The notes under the pieces were generated by a model. The model did no database searches, was not told where the DNA came from, and was given only the letters and a program-made list of their open reading frames with translations. A stretch of DNA of 64,000 nt from Beroe ovata (taxonomy: Eukaryota; Ctenophora; Nuda; Beroida; Beroidae): positions 524,836 through 588,835 of the forward strand of contig CAMPET010000009.1 in assembly GCA_946803715.1 (NCBI GenBank), written 5' to 3'. A program made the position numbers and the translations under genes. Positions 36,901 to 48,059 of this stretch are shown one piece after another (position 1 is the stretch's first letter; every line of letters starts with the position of its first letter).

Positions 36901-39900
36901 GACAATCCTTCAGCCTCCATTGGAGAATAAACATTTTCCCGAAGGATACCTTCACGTGTACCATCTCCATCATCTGCAGGATCAGATTGAGAGCTTGAGC
37001 CCTCATCTTCTGATCCATGCTCCGAACCTACATCATCATGAACTTCATCATTTTCCAATCCTATCACTTGAATAGAACCATTGGAGTGCTCACTGTGCTC
37101 ATAATCAAAACTGATCGACGTTTGCTGAACAGGTAAACTCTGTTCTGCATCAGGTTCAGGTATTAACTCCACAGAGTCGCATTCTGAAGCAGGCTGACTT
37201 TCATCCTCACTTTCAATCGATTCGCCTCTTATGATCTGAATTGAACTGTCTGATTGATCGGAAGCCTCCTCAAGCTCATGAATATCAGATTCACTCTCAT
37301 AGGCATCTGTCGGAGATTCTGGACTTTCAATTAAGCAGGACTTCTCGGCTTTATTTCGAACTCTCAATATTTCATGGTCACCCAACATTGGGACTTCAGA
37401 TGGTTCGTCATCCTCCCTTGACTGATCAAAAATCCCTTCCCTTGAAGAATCAATATTAATGACATCCTGAGAAGTTTCCGGTGACTGAGGGAAAGAAGTT
37501 GTGTGAGATATTTCTCCAATGGTATCCTGTTTGTCGTGCTTTGATTTCAGGTCTGTTTGACCTTCAACGGCAAGCCCAAGTTTACCAACTTCATACACAG
37601 GAGTTAACTCGTCTGAGAGAACGCCTGAACCTTCACCACTAATTTCTGCGGATTCATTGGATGTGTTGATGGAAATTTTTGACTCTTCAAGTTTTTCTTG
37701 AGAATTTTCTTCATCCTCATCAATATCAAACGATGAAACACCTTCATAAGCATTTTCAATAGAAGTATCCCCGATTTCAACTGATTGGAGAGGTTCTGCA
37801 GACCATGAAGTGTCCTCAACAGTTCCGTTGCCAGTTGAATCATCCAAAATTTGATCCGATGCAGCAGACACAAATGACTCATCAATGCTTTCACTACTTC
37901 CTGTAGTTTCGAGAGCATTTCCAAACATCTCTTCCAAATCAGGATTCTTGCTTTCAGCATCAGATCGAATGGGAGAGAATCTAAATTCAGAGTCATCGAC
38001 AATATCTACATCACTGATGTTCTCGTCATTGATTGGCTCAATGTTGAATGATATCATGCTACTTTCATTCGCATGGTCACATGGTAGTGGTATTTGTTGA
38101 TCAGCCGTGTCATCATATCTCACCACAGACTCTATGACAGGTTTAGGTGGGGAAATATCGGCAAGTGCAACGCCCTCATGACAAGTTATATCTTCATCAA
38201 ACACTAATTTCTTACTCGGCGAAGAAATCAACTCACTGGACTCGTTGAAGTTTATGCCACCAAATGAGAGACGTGTTGGTTGAGACAAAGATACCGGATC
38301 ATCACTCGCATCACCAAACCGTATCCTTTTCCGATTTTTTCGGTCTGTCTTGCTACTTCTTAGGATAGATCTAGGAGCCTCAAGATCTTTCATCACTCGT
38401 TCTCTAGCTGGAGTAGGATGGGGAGTTCGCAGCTGCTGCAATAAGTCGTCATGAACATCTGTACATCTTTGAGGAGTTAGTATGATGTTGGAATTTCTTT
38501 TTTGATCCTTGATTCTAGGACTTGAGCCCAGTTTGAAGTCTCCAAGATCAGTCCTGTTACAAAACTTACTGAGCACAGATATATCATTCTTGCATTGCTG
38601 AGACGACAATGGTTCGGACTTGTTGAACTTGTAGCTGTCCTTTGGAACACTTTGATTGGATGAAAGACAAGCTTTCAATTCTATATCAGAGAAATGCTTG
38701 ATTGAATAGAGGAAAATGAATTCAAGAAACTTCGATGATGACTTGTTGAACTGTTGAGCTTCACCGTATGCTGACATCAAATCTGCGAGCTTATTCTTTT
38801 TTAGAATCAGATAGAACAAACAATCGAATCTCTCTTGGCCATCAAGAGACTTGAGGATCGAAACGAACTGTTTGTGATTCAGCTGCTCATCCAATAGCGA
38901 TGCGAATGCAACATGATTAGCCAACCCATTGGATATTAGATCGATTTTGAATTCTGATGAAAGGGTATCTGCCAGAATACTCATGGTCTGAGAGGAATAT
39001 TGATTGGTCATTGAGTTGTCCAGAATTAAAAGCATTTGCTTAGCAACACTCTTCTTCTTCTGCTGGAGGAGAATATTGCAAAGAACATTGATATCACAGT
39101 ACTCGAAAACTTTTGATTTTGTCGGAAGATTTTTTATAAACTCTGTGTATTCTCTCTGATCGAAATGGAACAGACTTCTTATTGCATCGGAGTCCTCGGC
39201 AGAGAGTATATTCAGCCTTTTCAGATCGACGGTGTCATTTCTTAGGTTCAAAATAGAATATGACACAACGAAAAGCTGCAAAATTTCGTCAAGAGGCTTT
39301 GTATAGAACACGTTCAAAAGTGATCTGACGGATTTTGGGGGATAAACACCATCATCCCAAATATTATCAAGTCCAGGAATATGATTAAGAAGCTGACCAA
39401 TAGCGGTGTTAGGGAGCGGAAGGGATTTAGAACCGAAATCCTGCAAGGAATCGCAATATTTTGGTAGAATACCGATGTCCGTCAAAGCTAGGACAGTCTT
39501 CACATATTGCAATGTATGTTGGTAAAGCTGGATACGACCATCTGTGTCAGATATGACAGCCTTGAGCTTATTACCCAGACATATACAGTGACAAGTAACA
39601 GTCAATAAGTCTCTCAGTTTCTTAACCTCAGTTGAGCCCACCGGGATTCCATTCAGCATTGGAGACATAGCATCATTAAGGGCGTTTTTAAGTTCTGGCA
39701 AAAATAACTTTAAAAAGTCCGAAATCTTCTGTTTACCCTTCTTAGACTGTATCAGTGTATTATGCTTTGTAAAGACTCCCTTGAGGGCAAACTCGATGAG
39801 TCCTTCCACAGTGCTGCATGATTCGGTGGACAGCTCATTTGTTGGGAAATAAAATGCATTCACTTTGCTATTGCCGATGAAGTACTGTATAATCGTATTA

Positions 39901-42092
39901 AGAGAACAGGGGAAAACGTTACATGCTTCAGAAGAGGACTGTTTCCCCCTGAACAAACTCTGTGATTTCACTTTCACCGACTGCAAACAGCAATAGGGTG
40001 GTATTTGGGTTTTTTCCATGGGCAAGTAAGCAATATAAGGAGAAAGTCTGGCCACTTGGTTCGGGTAAGCTGGCATCTGAGCAAAATACCACGCATTCAA
40101 ATCAAACAAAACCGTCACAATGTACTTGGTCGACTCAAATGATACGACAATTCCATTAAAGTCGTTACATCCCTGCATGTAATTGATCTTTTGAATAGCT
40201 TCAAAATCAATCAAGTTTAGGAATGCTCCACTCTCCTTCCCGAAGAATAGTGGTTCAGAGAAGACGAAATGGAAGCTCTGAATAAGATTCTCAATCCTCC
40301 TATACTGATCGTTTACGCCTGGTTTTGAACCAACAACTTTGTTCCTGAACCGTAATTGATACATTGTTGCTGTGGTCGGACAGCCTTCTTTTTTTGGCAA
40401 TCCTTTCACTGCAGAATGTGTTACCCAAAGGTAAAGAACATTGTGAGGGTCATTTTCAGGACTCAAGACGCAAAAATTCGTTACAGGGTGCACATTGCTA
40501 TGAATAGTACTTGTAAACTGCAACTGTGCCTTAGATCCAGCAATTGACCAAATCTGCCAGCCACCAATATCATATCCTACAACAATGCTACCCATGGAGT
40601 CGAGAAGTTCCACAGACGTGACCCTAGCATTGGGGTATTTGCCGGTTTTTTTCATGCCCGGGAGCATGTAGTACCACACACCTCTAACAGTTTGTTCTGA
40701 TCCAACTTGAAAACAGGGATGCGTGCTACTTCCCAGTGTGGTGCATGATATGTCATCTAGGAATGTGGTAGGGAGAAGGTGTTTCCTCTTTGAATTGGGG
40801 GACGAAACTGGGTTAATATGGGCTAGGTATATGTTGCAGGATAGGGTGCCCAAAACAAGCACAATTCCCTCTTCTGATACAATACATGGGTTTGAGTAGC
40901 AGGACAGCGCTGTTATCGGATTGTTGGTTGTGAAACAGCTCCTGACCAACCGACCTGATGGGAACACAATTGTTATGTCATGGGAATGGGTGATAAATTA
41001 ATGATGAATAAGAATATTGAGCGACTTGATTCAAATGAAAATATCGTTTTTCAACGAACACACACAAGCATGTGAAATAGTTACCAGATTTGAGGCTGAT
41101 AACCCACAGAATGCCATGAGAGTCAGAAGTCTGTCCGCCAACAATGATATACGAGCTTCCAGTATGCCTAATAAGGGAGTGATTATAGAGAACTAAACTC
41201 TAGATCACTATGGAGATATGTTATACAAAACAGCCATTCATTTATACAAATATAACCGCCACCTATATGGCCACTCAATGCCTGTGAGCAATAATTAAAC
41301 AATTAGTATACCTTGTAGCTGCAAAGGAATATTAGAAACATAACACTAGCACATGAGATAGGGACATATTGTATATCTTGGAAAGCTTGACGGTATCAGG
41401 TGTGAAAGTAATATACCTACCTACCTATGAATATTAACTGATCCTATGAATATTTATTGATCCTCTACTGACCCCCTGCTGCCACAATAGTTACTATCTA
41501 ATACTAGCTACTGTGATATAAATGTTAAATAATGGAATGCTTTTATTTGTCTTAGAACTCAGCTAACAAATAAGACACAGTTTTCACAGTTTATTGAATG
41601 GTAAGACCATTCAATAAGCAGTGTCTTATTTGTAACATGCTCACTTGTTGCATAGAACTGACCTTATAAAGTTTACACAATTGACAGCTCCACCGCTTTC
41701 CACTGCAGCAGAGATATCTGTCAATTCAATCCACTGTGATGAAATGGGAATAGCTGAACATTGGGGGACCTGGATAGGATGAGTTAACAGGTTTTCGTGT
41801 TCAGCACCCAAATTCAATACTAACAAATTCAAAACTAACAAACCTTATAAAAAACTTGAGCTGTGTTGTAAGCTATTGTCACATGTGGATAAACCTGAAA
41901 TATAATAGGATCATGATCTGATCCACATTCATTACTGGATACATAATTGAAGAGTAATGAAGCAAATTAATCAGTAGGCAACCTAATATTAACCTGATGC
42001 AGAAAGTTGCACTTATGAGACAAAGAATTAGAAGTTGTAGAGATTGTGTCTGCTTCACGGATATTCTTCACATTTTTGTTCACAGATTGCAT
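33912..42092 (-). CDS. ahctf1: ELYS/AHCTF1 nucleoporin, 5 exons, 2460 aa
   Basis: ELYS (MEL-28) binds chromatin with AT-hooks and recruits the Nup107-160 complex to start nuclear pore assembly. Exons: 42092-41994, 41894-41844, 41769-41663, 41167-41085 and one giant exon 40954-33912; phases close at every junction. The N-terminus (about 1-450) matches the ELYS beta-propeller: SPENDPHNVLYLW and VLFDLNAWYFAQMPAYP align with human segments. A helical ELYS domain follows (about 470-790). After the marker APRSILRSS comes a very long Ser/Glu/Asp-rich region (about 950-1950), then Pro/Lys/Arg-rich sequence. The C-terminus has the AT-hook RRRGRPRK (2408-2415) and a second basic patch. Length is close to vertebrate ELYS (about 2270). 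The first two small exons rest on phase and splice signals; the rest is secure. Confidence 0.9.
41566..41633. repeat. Hairpin in an ELYS intron
   Basis: ACAAATAAGACAC (41566) pairs with GTGTCTTATTTGT (41621-41633). Inside it, TATTGAATGGT and ACCATTCAATA form a second stem around AAG. Confidence 0.8.
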
Positions 42093-42538
42093 TGCAGGAG
42101 TTCACCTTCGTAAATCCATGTTTTTAAACCATGCTAGAAAAAATTCAGGGATCTCAATGCCATATTGCCTATCAGTTTTTCAGTTCGTGCAATTACCTTG
42201 CCACTATATTTAAGCAAAACTACTGTGATCAGAATTCTGTTCTTGGAATTTATGCTGAAGGAGGCTATAGCAGCATCTACCTGCTTGTTGCAGGAAGAAA
42301 TTGCGATATGACTTCTAATGAAAGAGTAGCGGACTTCTGCTCTTGAGAAACCAGCAAAATTTGGCCAGACCAACTCATTTTCAACTTATGACCAAAGCTG
42401 CACGCAGCTGCTGTGTGCAGCATTCAATCCTGGGACTCTTCATCAAAACAATTGAAATAAAATTAGATACCCTTCGTACACTAGTACATACTCTTGCCGG
42501 GTTTTTCCCTACCGTCAGCGCCGCACAATTGTCATTCC

Positions 42539-42905
42539 GCCCTTGCCAGGGATAAAATCCCACCAGCAAGGGTAGGGAGAAATTCTACAATTGTTTAATT
42601 TTATAACCGTTCAGTGCACACGTTGCGCGCCCATGTTCTACTAGGTGAACTAAAAAGTCGTAAATTGTCGATCGATGATAAACCCTGTGATCGCGTCGAA
42701 AATTTCGTTTCGCGCGCGCGGCTAGCATCAGCGGTCTATAGCATTGCCAGACAAGTCGTAATTAAAAGAAAATTAAACGTGCAGCGCGCGTTGTCTGGCG
42801 ATGCTAGACCGCGCCTGATGCAAGCCGCGAGAATAAGTTTGCGCCGCGGCGCGCGCGCAAAACGAAATTCTCGACAGGGTCTATCATCGATCGACAAAGC
42901 GCGCG
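42539..42905. mobile_element. Foldback (MITE-like) element, copy 2
   Basis: Same two modules as at 13940: the CCCTTGC/GCAAGGG hairpin (42541-42577), then a segment bounded by TTGTCGATCGATGATAAACC (42665) and GGTCTATCATCGATCGACAA ending at 42898. Inner arms (TCTAGCATCGCCAGACAA-type) are also inverted, and the core is rich in GCGC. No protein is encoded. Confidence 0.8.
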
Positions 42906-43027
42906 CGGAGTATTCGGGTCACGCAGCGGAAATAAACCGGTCATGACCTTTGATTATCGCGCGCGCCTCCATCGAACCATATGCATACCATCGGAGGCCG
43001 ATATATAATACATCATTTCGGCCTTAG

Positions 43028-43423
43028 ATGAAGGGCGCGCGCAATAATAAGGTTGATTATGGTCAGAATTTTTTTAAACTTGGAAGAAGTAGAAGAAACC
43101 TTTTGATTTCTAGGAAACCGTTGAGCAGATCAAACCATGTTAGTAAAATTGATGGAAGTTTTATTTCTGAGAGAGTAAAGGCATATTGGAACGATTTGCC
43201 TCTTTATGTTAGAGTTTCCCCTAATATTGATATGTTTAAGATTAATTTAGAAAGTTATAAGAAGAACACTAAGACTGTCAGTCCTAATCATTATTGGTAT
43301 CTATCCACCCTAGTATTACAGAAGATTGAAGGTCCTACCTACTTAGATAGCAAATCTAGATTCAATGATTATCTGAAGAGTCACCCCTTTGTTGCAAAGA
43401 AAAGGGGCATTAACATTGGTTAG
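43028..43423 (+). pseudogene. 3' fragment of a non-LTR retrotransposon reverse transcriptase ORF
   Basis: An open frame of 131 codons contains FISERVKAYWNDLPLYVRVS followed by a Phe-Lys-Leu-type segment (MFKINLESY). This pattern (R..WN.LP..V....FK..L) ends many LINE ORF2 proteins downstream of the reverse transcriptase domain. The RT core itself is absent, so this is a 5'-truncated copy, the usual outcome of LINE insertion. The first codons lie in CpG-rich DNA and may not belong to the element. Family assignment is by motif memory only. Confidence 0.55.
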
Positions 43424-45050
43424 CAGTTTCCTTCCTCCAAATGTGATCGTATTTTTGAATTCATTCTTGGATTCATTATTGGACGCCTAAGTATAAAGGT
43501 GGCNCCCACTAAACTTTCTAGATTTCATACTAATTAACTACACTCTGTGTACAGTTACCTGTATACAGGAACCCAATCAGACTTATCAGTACAGGTGAAT
43601 GCTAGGTACATGGATAACTTGGCCATTCCATAGCTGTGTTGTAGAATACAGTATTTCTTTTGTGGAGTTGTACTTGTGGTGTCACCTGATCAGTTTCCCT
43701 CCCTTGAGCTATCCACTTTTACAGAGGATTGACTTGAATCTTGTTGATCTTATTATTGACTTAGTTGTTTATTTTGCTATGCAAGTGAAACAATCAAGGA
43801 AATGTGGGACACCAGACCGTGACGTCACGACCAGTCAGGATAGGTGAAGCATGACCTAACACGTGCATAATTCTAACTAGTCATGACGTCACGGCTAGTT
43901 AGGACAAGTCATGGGTGATGTGACAAGTGACGTGACGACTATTTGTGGTCTTATTTGACCCTGTCACAGGGTCCCTGTGACCAGGTAATAATAGACCCTT
44001 TGATATATGGACGGAAACTTGAGAAATGGGATACCTACAGTAAGAAATTTCAGTCAAATTGTAAGATCCCTCACTTTAAAGAGTAGAACTCTCATCAAGC
44101 CATATCACATGAAAATAAGCTACGGCCTAGATCATTCACAATATTCAAAATTTCAGGTGAATTCAAGATAGACAAATTAGAGGATAAGTGTTCTGATTCT
44201 GCATTCTTGTGCAAATACAATACCTAAATGATGCAGATCTGAGACATGACGTAGGTAAGTCCAGGTATCACGGGATAAATTATTATTATTATCATTATTA
44301 GATTTACTAGCAGGATCCGCGGCCTCTGGCCTGTGTTATTCTGAATCTGAAAGGGCTATCCTATTGATAGATGATAGACGTTTCTGTTGAAGTGTTGATA
44401 GTAATCGAGTATTCCCGTCTCCGATCTTCCTTTGTGATGTCTAAATGCTTTCCATTCTCAAGTGATGTCAGACGTGTGATGTTTTACATGCCCCCAATTT
44501 CGAGTGGTGTCAAGCGTCATGGGCACAAAAAATTCCAATCAGCATGCTTGATTGGGTACCGAATGGTGTCAGATTTTGAGAGTTTAGACCCGTAGTATAT
44601 AAGGAAACCGGACTGACATACATTGTATTGTGAGTAGTAAGATTCATTTCTTTATGACCGATTAAAGTTGTTTATTCGATAACATGCGTTTTTTGTCCTC
44701 TTTTCCTTCAATCCTTGCAGTTATCCCTATTATAATTTGGCATTCTCTCTTTTATTATGTTGTCTGTGCGTAGCATCGAAGTGCGTGTTGCTATGGTAGC
44801 GTATGAGTTGCACGTGCAAAAGATAGTAGCCTGTTGGCTCATTTCTTATGGTGCTGTTTCGATTACGTTGCTCTCTGCCTGTTGATATGAGAGACAAGAG
44901 TTGCACGTGCAGTTTAACGCGCGCGCAATGACAGTCAGATCTCTCGAATTTTGTTTTTGTTTTGTACTGAATCATCGACCACACGGCACACACACTGGAT
45001 AACGTGTTGCAGTGATTGTTCTCGATCTGGAATCTGGATTTAGGTAACAG

Positions 45051-45790
45051 TACGGAATACCCAACTTCTAGAATACCCAATGTCGCGAATACCCAACGTC
45101 GCGAATACCCAACAGAATTGTTGGGTATTCGCGACTTGGGTATTCCGTGCATGATGACCGGAATACCCAACTCATTACAGCTATAGAGGGTCACGTGAAA
45201 TGCCCTTAATAACTGCTGTGTCACGTGACTTAATCGAGTCACGTGACCTTATACCGCTTTAGATGTTTGCCTTTTCACTTGATTCAATCGGGTCAAATGA
45301 CCCAATACCGCTCCCGATGGGCTTTCTATAGCTGCATGTCTAGATCGTTGTCCAACGATTCATGAGATGCTCTATCCATGACTGACAGGATACCTGGATC
45401 AGTGACTGGATGACGAACTTATTGCATGTTTTGAAATCAACTTTAAAAAGTGGGATGGAACAGTTCCCCCTTTCGAAATCAATCATGATTTTCAACTCTA
45501 CCTCCAATCTCCATCCTTATCTCTCCACATGCTACCTGCATTACCTTCTCCCCGACACCAATGAACACTACCTCCCAGTCCTAACGCACACCTCTCCTAC
45601 TACCACGATCTTTTCCACATCATCCCCCAACTTTTCATGATCTCCCTCCAGCCTACCCTTATCAATTGCAGGTTATAGCTCTGGTCACAAGCTATCCGAG
45701 ATGGGTCATGGTTAGAGTTATTGTCGCGTTGGGTATTCGCGACGTTGGGTATTCCCGACATTGGGTATTCTAGAAGTTGGGTATTCCGTA
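45051..45790. mobile_element. 740-bp element with 63-bp terminal inverted repeats made of subrepeats
   Basis: The left end (45051-45113) and right end (45728-45790) are near-perfect inverted copies. Each is built of roughly 16-bp units GAATACCCAACGTCGC. A 12-bp direct repeat AATCTGGATTTA flanks both sides (45031-45042 and 45795-45806), consistent with a target-site duplication or flanking match. The interior has no convincing coding region, so it is non-autonomous. A degenerate GGGTATTCCGTACTCC motif also occurs at about 7215-7275 in a FoxL2 intron. Confidence 0.8.
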
Positions 45791-48059
45791 CCCCAATCTG
45801 GATTTAAGCTGCAATCGACATTTTTCACAATAAGTTGGTCGCTCTATTAATATCATCTGATGCATTGATGTTTAATGTGACTACTTGAGTACTTGACGGG
45901 CTCCCTAGTAGCTATATATAATGTATCTTATGCTAAACTTATGTTTTTCATGCTAAAATAATGTTTTTAATGTTAATTTCATAGGTACTTACTTTTAAGC
46001 TTCCTAATGTTTATTGTTTATTATGTCTAGGTACCATGTTCACCAGCACAACCTGAGACCTCTGTCCTCTTTTATTCTGATATCCTACATAGTATGAAGT
46101 CGTAAGATTACGATTTCAGGGAAAGGCTGTATGTCGTTTCATCTATCACAGAAACAGCTATACGGAGCTGCCTATTAGGATATTATGAATCGCGCGATAT
46201 AATTTGTCTTATTTCAGATTCCCTTCTCTCACATCATTTCATTTACAACTTAGGTATGCCTCAAAATTTCTCCGCTCAGATAGTAAAATACTTTGCTTGT
46301 TAAGATTTTCCGTGCATGAAGAACAACCTGACGACATTGGTCATGTGATCTCTATCTCACGTGTACAACGGATTCTAATGACGCACAGCTGATTCAAGCT
46401 GGGCCTCGCGGTGATCATGACTGAAAGAATATTGTGCAATAATTATTGTAGTCTTATGATGCATCCTGCATGTTATGCTTGATCATGCGATCTGGAATTC
46501 ACTGAGTTTATTCTCATCTGAACACGATTTTGTCGAGTTGCTTCGATATTGTAGTTTCGAGTTGATAGCTGTACTGATAATAGTGAAATATAGAATCTAT
46601 AATAAACCTATGACAATAAAAAAATCGTGGCACTTATGACAGTGCAGTTGGTTACATATTCGATACCTGTTACTCTATTACCTTAACTTCCTCCATTAAT
46701 TTGAGTTTTCCGTTAAGGCGTGTGAAAGCTTTTCGACCGGGTCTGTTCAGCTGTGTCACATCAATTCATACCAATCCAATTCATTGCCTATGATACGAAA
46801 AAAAATTAATGAGATCATGACCAAGTACTGAATAGGGGAGAAACCCAGAAAATGTTGGATTGACGGGAAAACTTGCGACATTTGACCCTCCCCCCTCCGG
46901 CAATAGTTCACTTCATATCCATTGAACTACCTATTGATGTCTAAGATCCTAACACAATGTCTAAGATCCTAACACAATCAAAAGTATTCAGCAACAAAAA
47001 GGACGCTGAGTGCTTGAGAGTTTGGAGTGGTTACTGAAAGGTCGATCATAACGACACATCATCAATTTACCTGGCTAATGAGAGCACTATGATTACCTGA
47101 TTAGCCATTTGGTAACTAATTTATCTCTCTTACTATACGCCATCTGTCAAATTATCATGGTGATAGTCGATAGAGGATGTAATTGAAGTATTAAAACCGG
47201 TTAACTCACCACAACATACCAAATCAACACGTACCCACTTGGATATTGTTATTGTTTGTTTTGGCGTTGTGCGAATATCACATAAACAGCCTGGCTCGCC
47301 CATAACCCCTGTATTTTCGTGTTTAACGCCCATTTCAACCACTGTATTTGATGCCGTATCCGTAGTTTAACAATGCCACATAGCATTATTTTGTTACTGT
47401 ATTCTCATGCGAATCTGTCACATTAGGTAGTGCCGAGCCGTGCTGCCCTCAGTTCATCAGCTATTTAACTATTCCCATTCCACATATTCTCTTGGAAAGA
47501 GCAAGTTACCCTTCGCGATTACCGTGTCCTTGATTTGTCATTTGTCAATGTGTAAACAGTGTGTCTGTGTCAGTGTACTGTGTGTTTGTTTGTGTTCGTA
47601 TGCGTGTCTGTGTCTGTGTGTGTCTGTCACTGCCTTTGTGTATGTGCCTTGGTTTGTCACGAGATCTGAGAGAAAGTGAAATGACGTGTTTTTGATGCGA
47701 GCTCAGATTCTTCAATTGAATCATTGAATATTATTGACATAGAAGATTAAGTTGATTACTTTAAATCTGGTTGATCACATAATTGCATTACAATATGTTC
47801 ATTGAATTATGATTGTTTGCCAATAAAGTATTGGCCACACATATTTTGCTATCTATTATTGCTGTCATTATTGGTCCGTTCGTTTGTGAGAGGCTTGCCT
47901 TTCGAAACATAATCCCTGAACCCATCAACCAATCACTCACATCTTCTCATCAGCCGCCCACTAAAATATCACTGTTTTTCACTGATCATTTTATCAACCG
48001 ACCTATAACACCCCTCTCTCCCCTGTCAATTATAGCGGTCACTACAACCCCTCTCTGTG

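Larger units (their letters stand above)
42093..48059. other. Gene-poor, repeat-rich intergenic region
   Basis: Lies between the divergent ELYS and UDP-rhamnose synthase genes. It contains a foldback element, a LINE fragment, a single-N join at 43504, short direct repeats with TGACGTCA motifs (about 43815-43950), a terminal-inverted-repeat element at 45051-45790 and a TG-rich tract at 47560-47650. A segment at about 44590-44690 with TATATAAGG could be part of an LTR, but no matching LTR was found. Confidence 0.6.

Noticed and set aside
44371-44700. Possible solo LTR (TATATAAGG and A/T-rich end)
   Set aside because: No second LTR, primer-binding site or terminal TG..CA boundaries could be defined.
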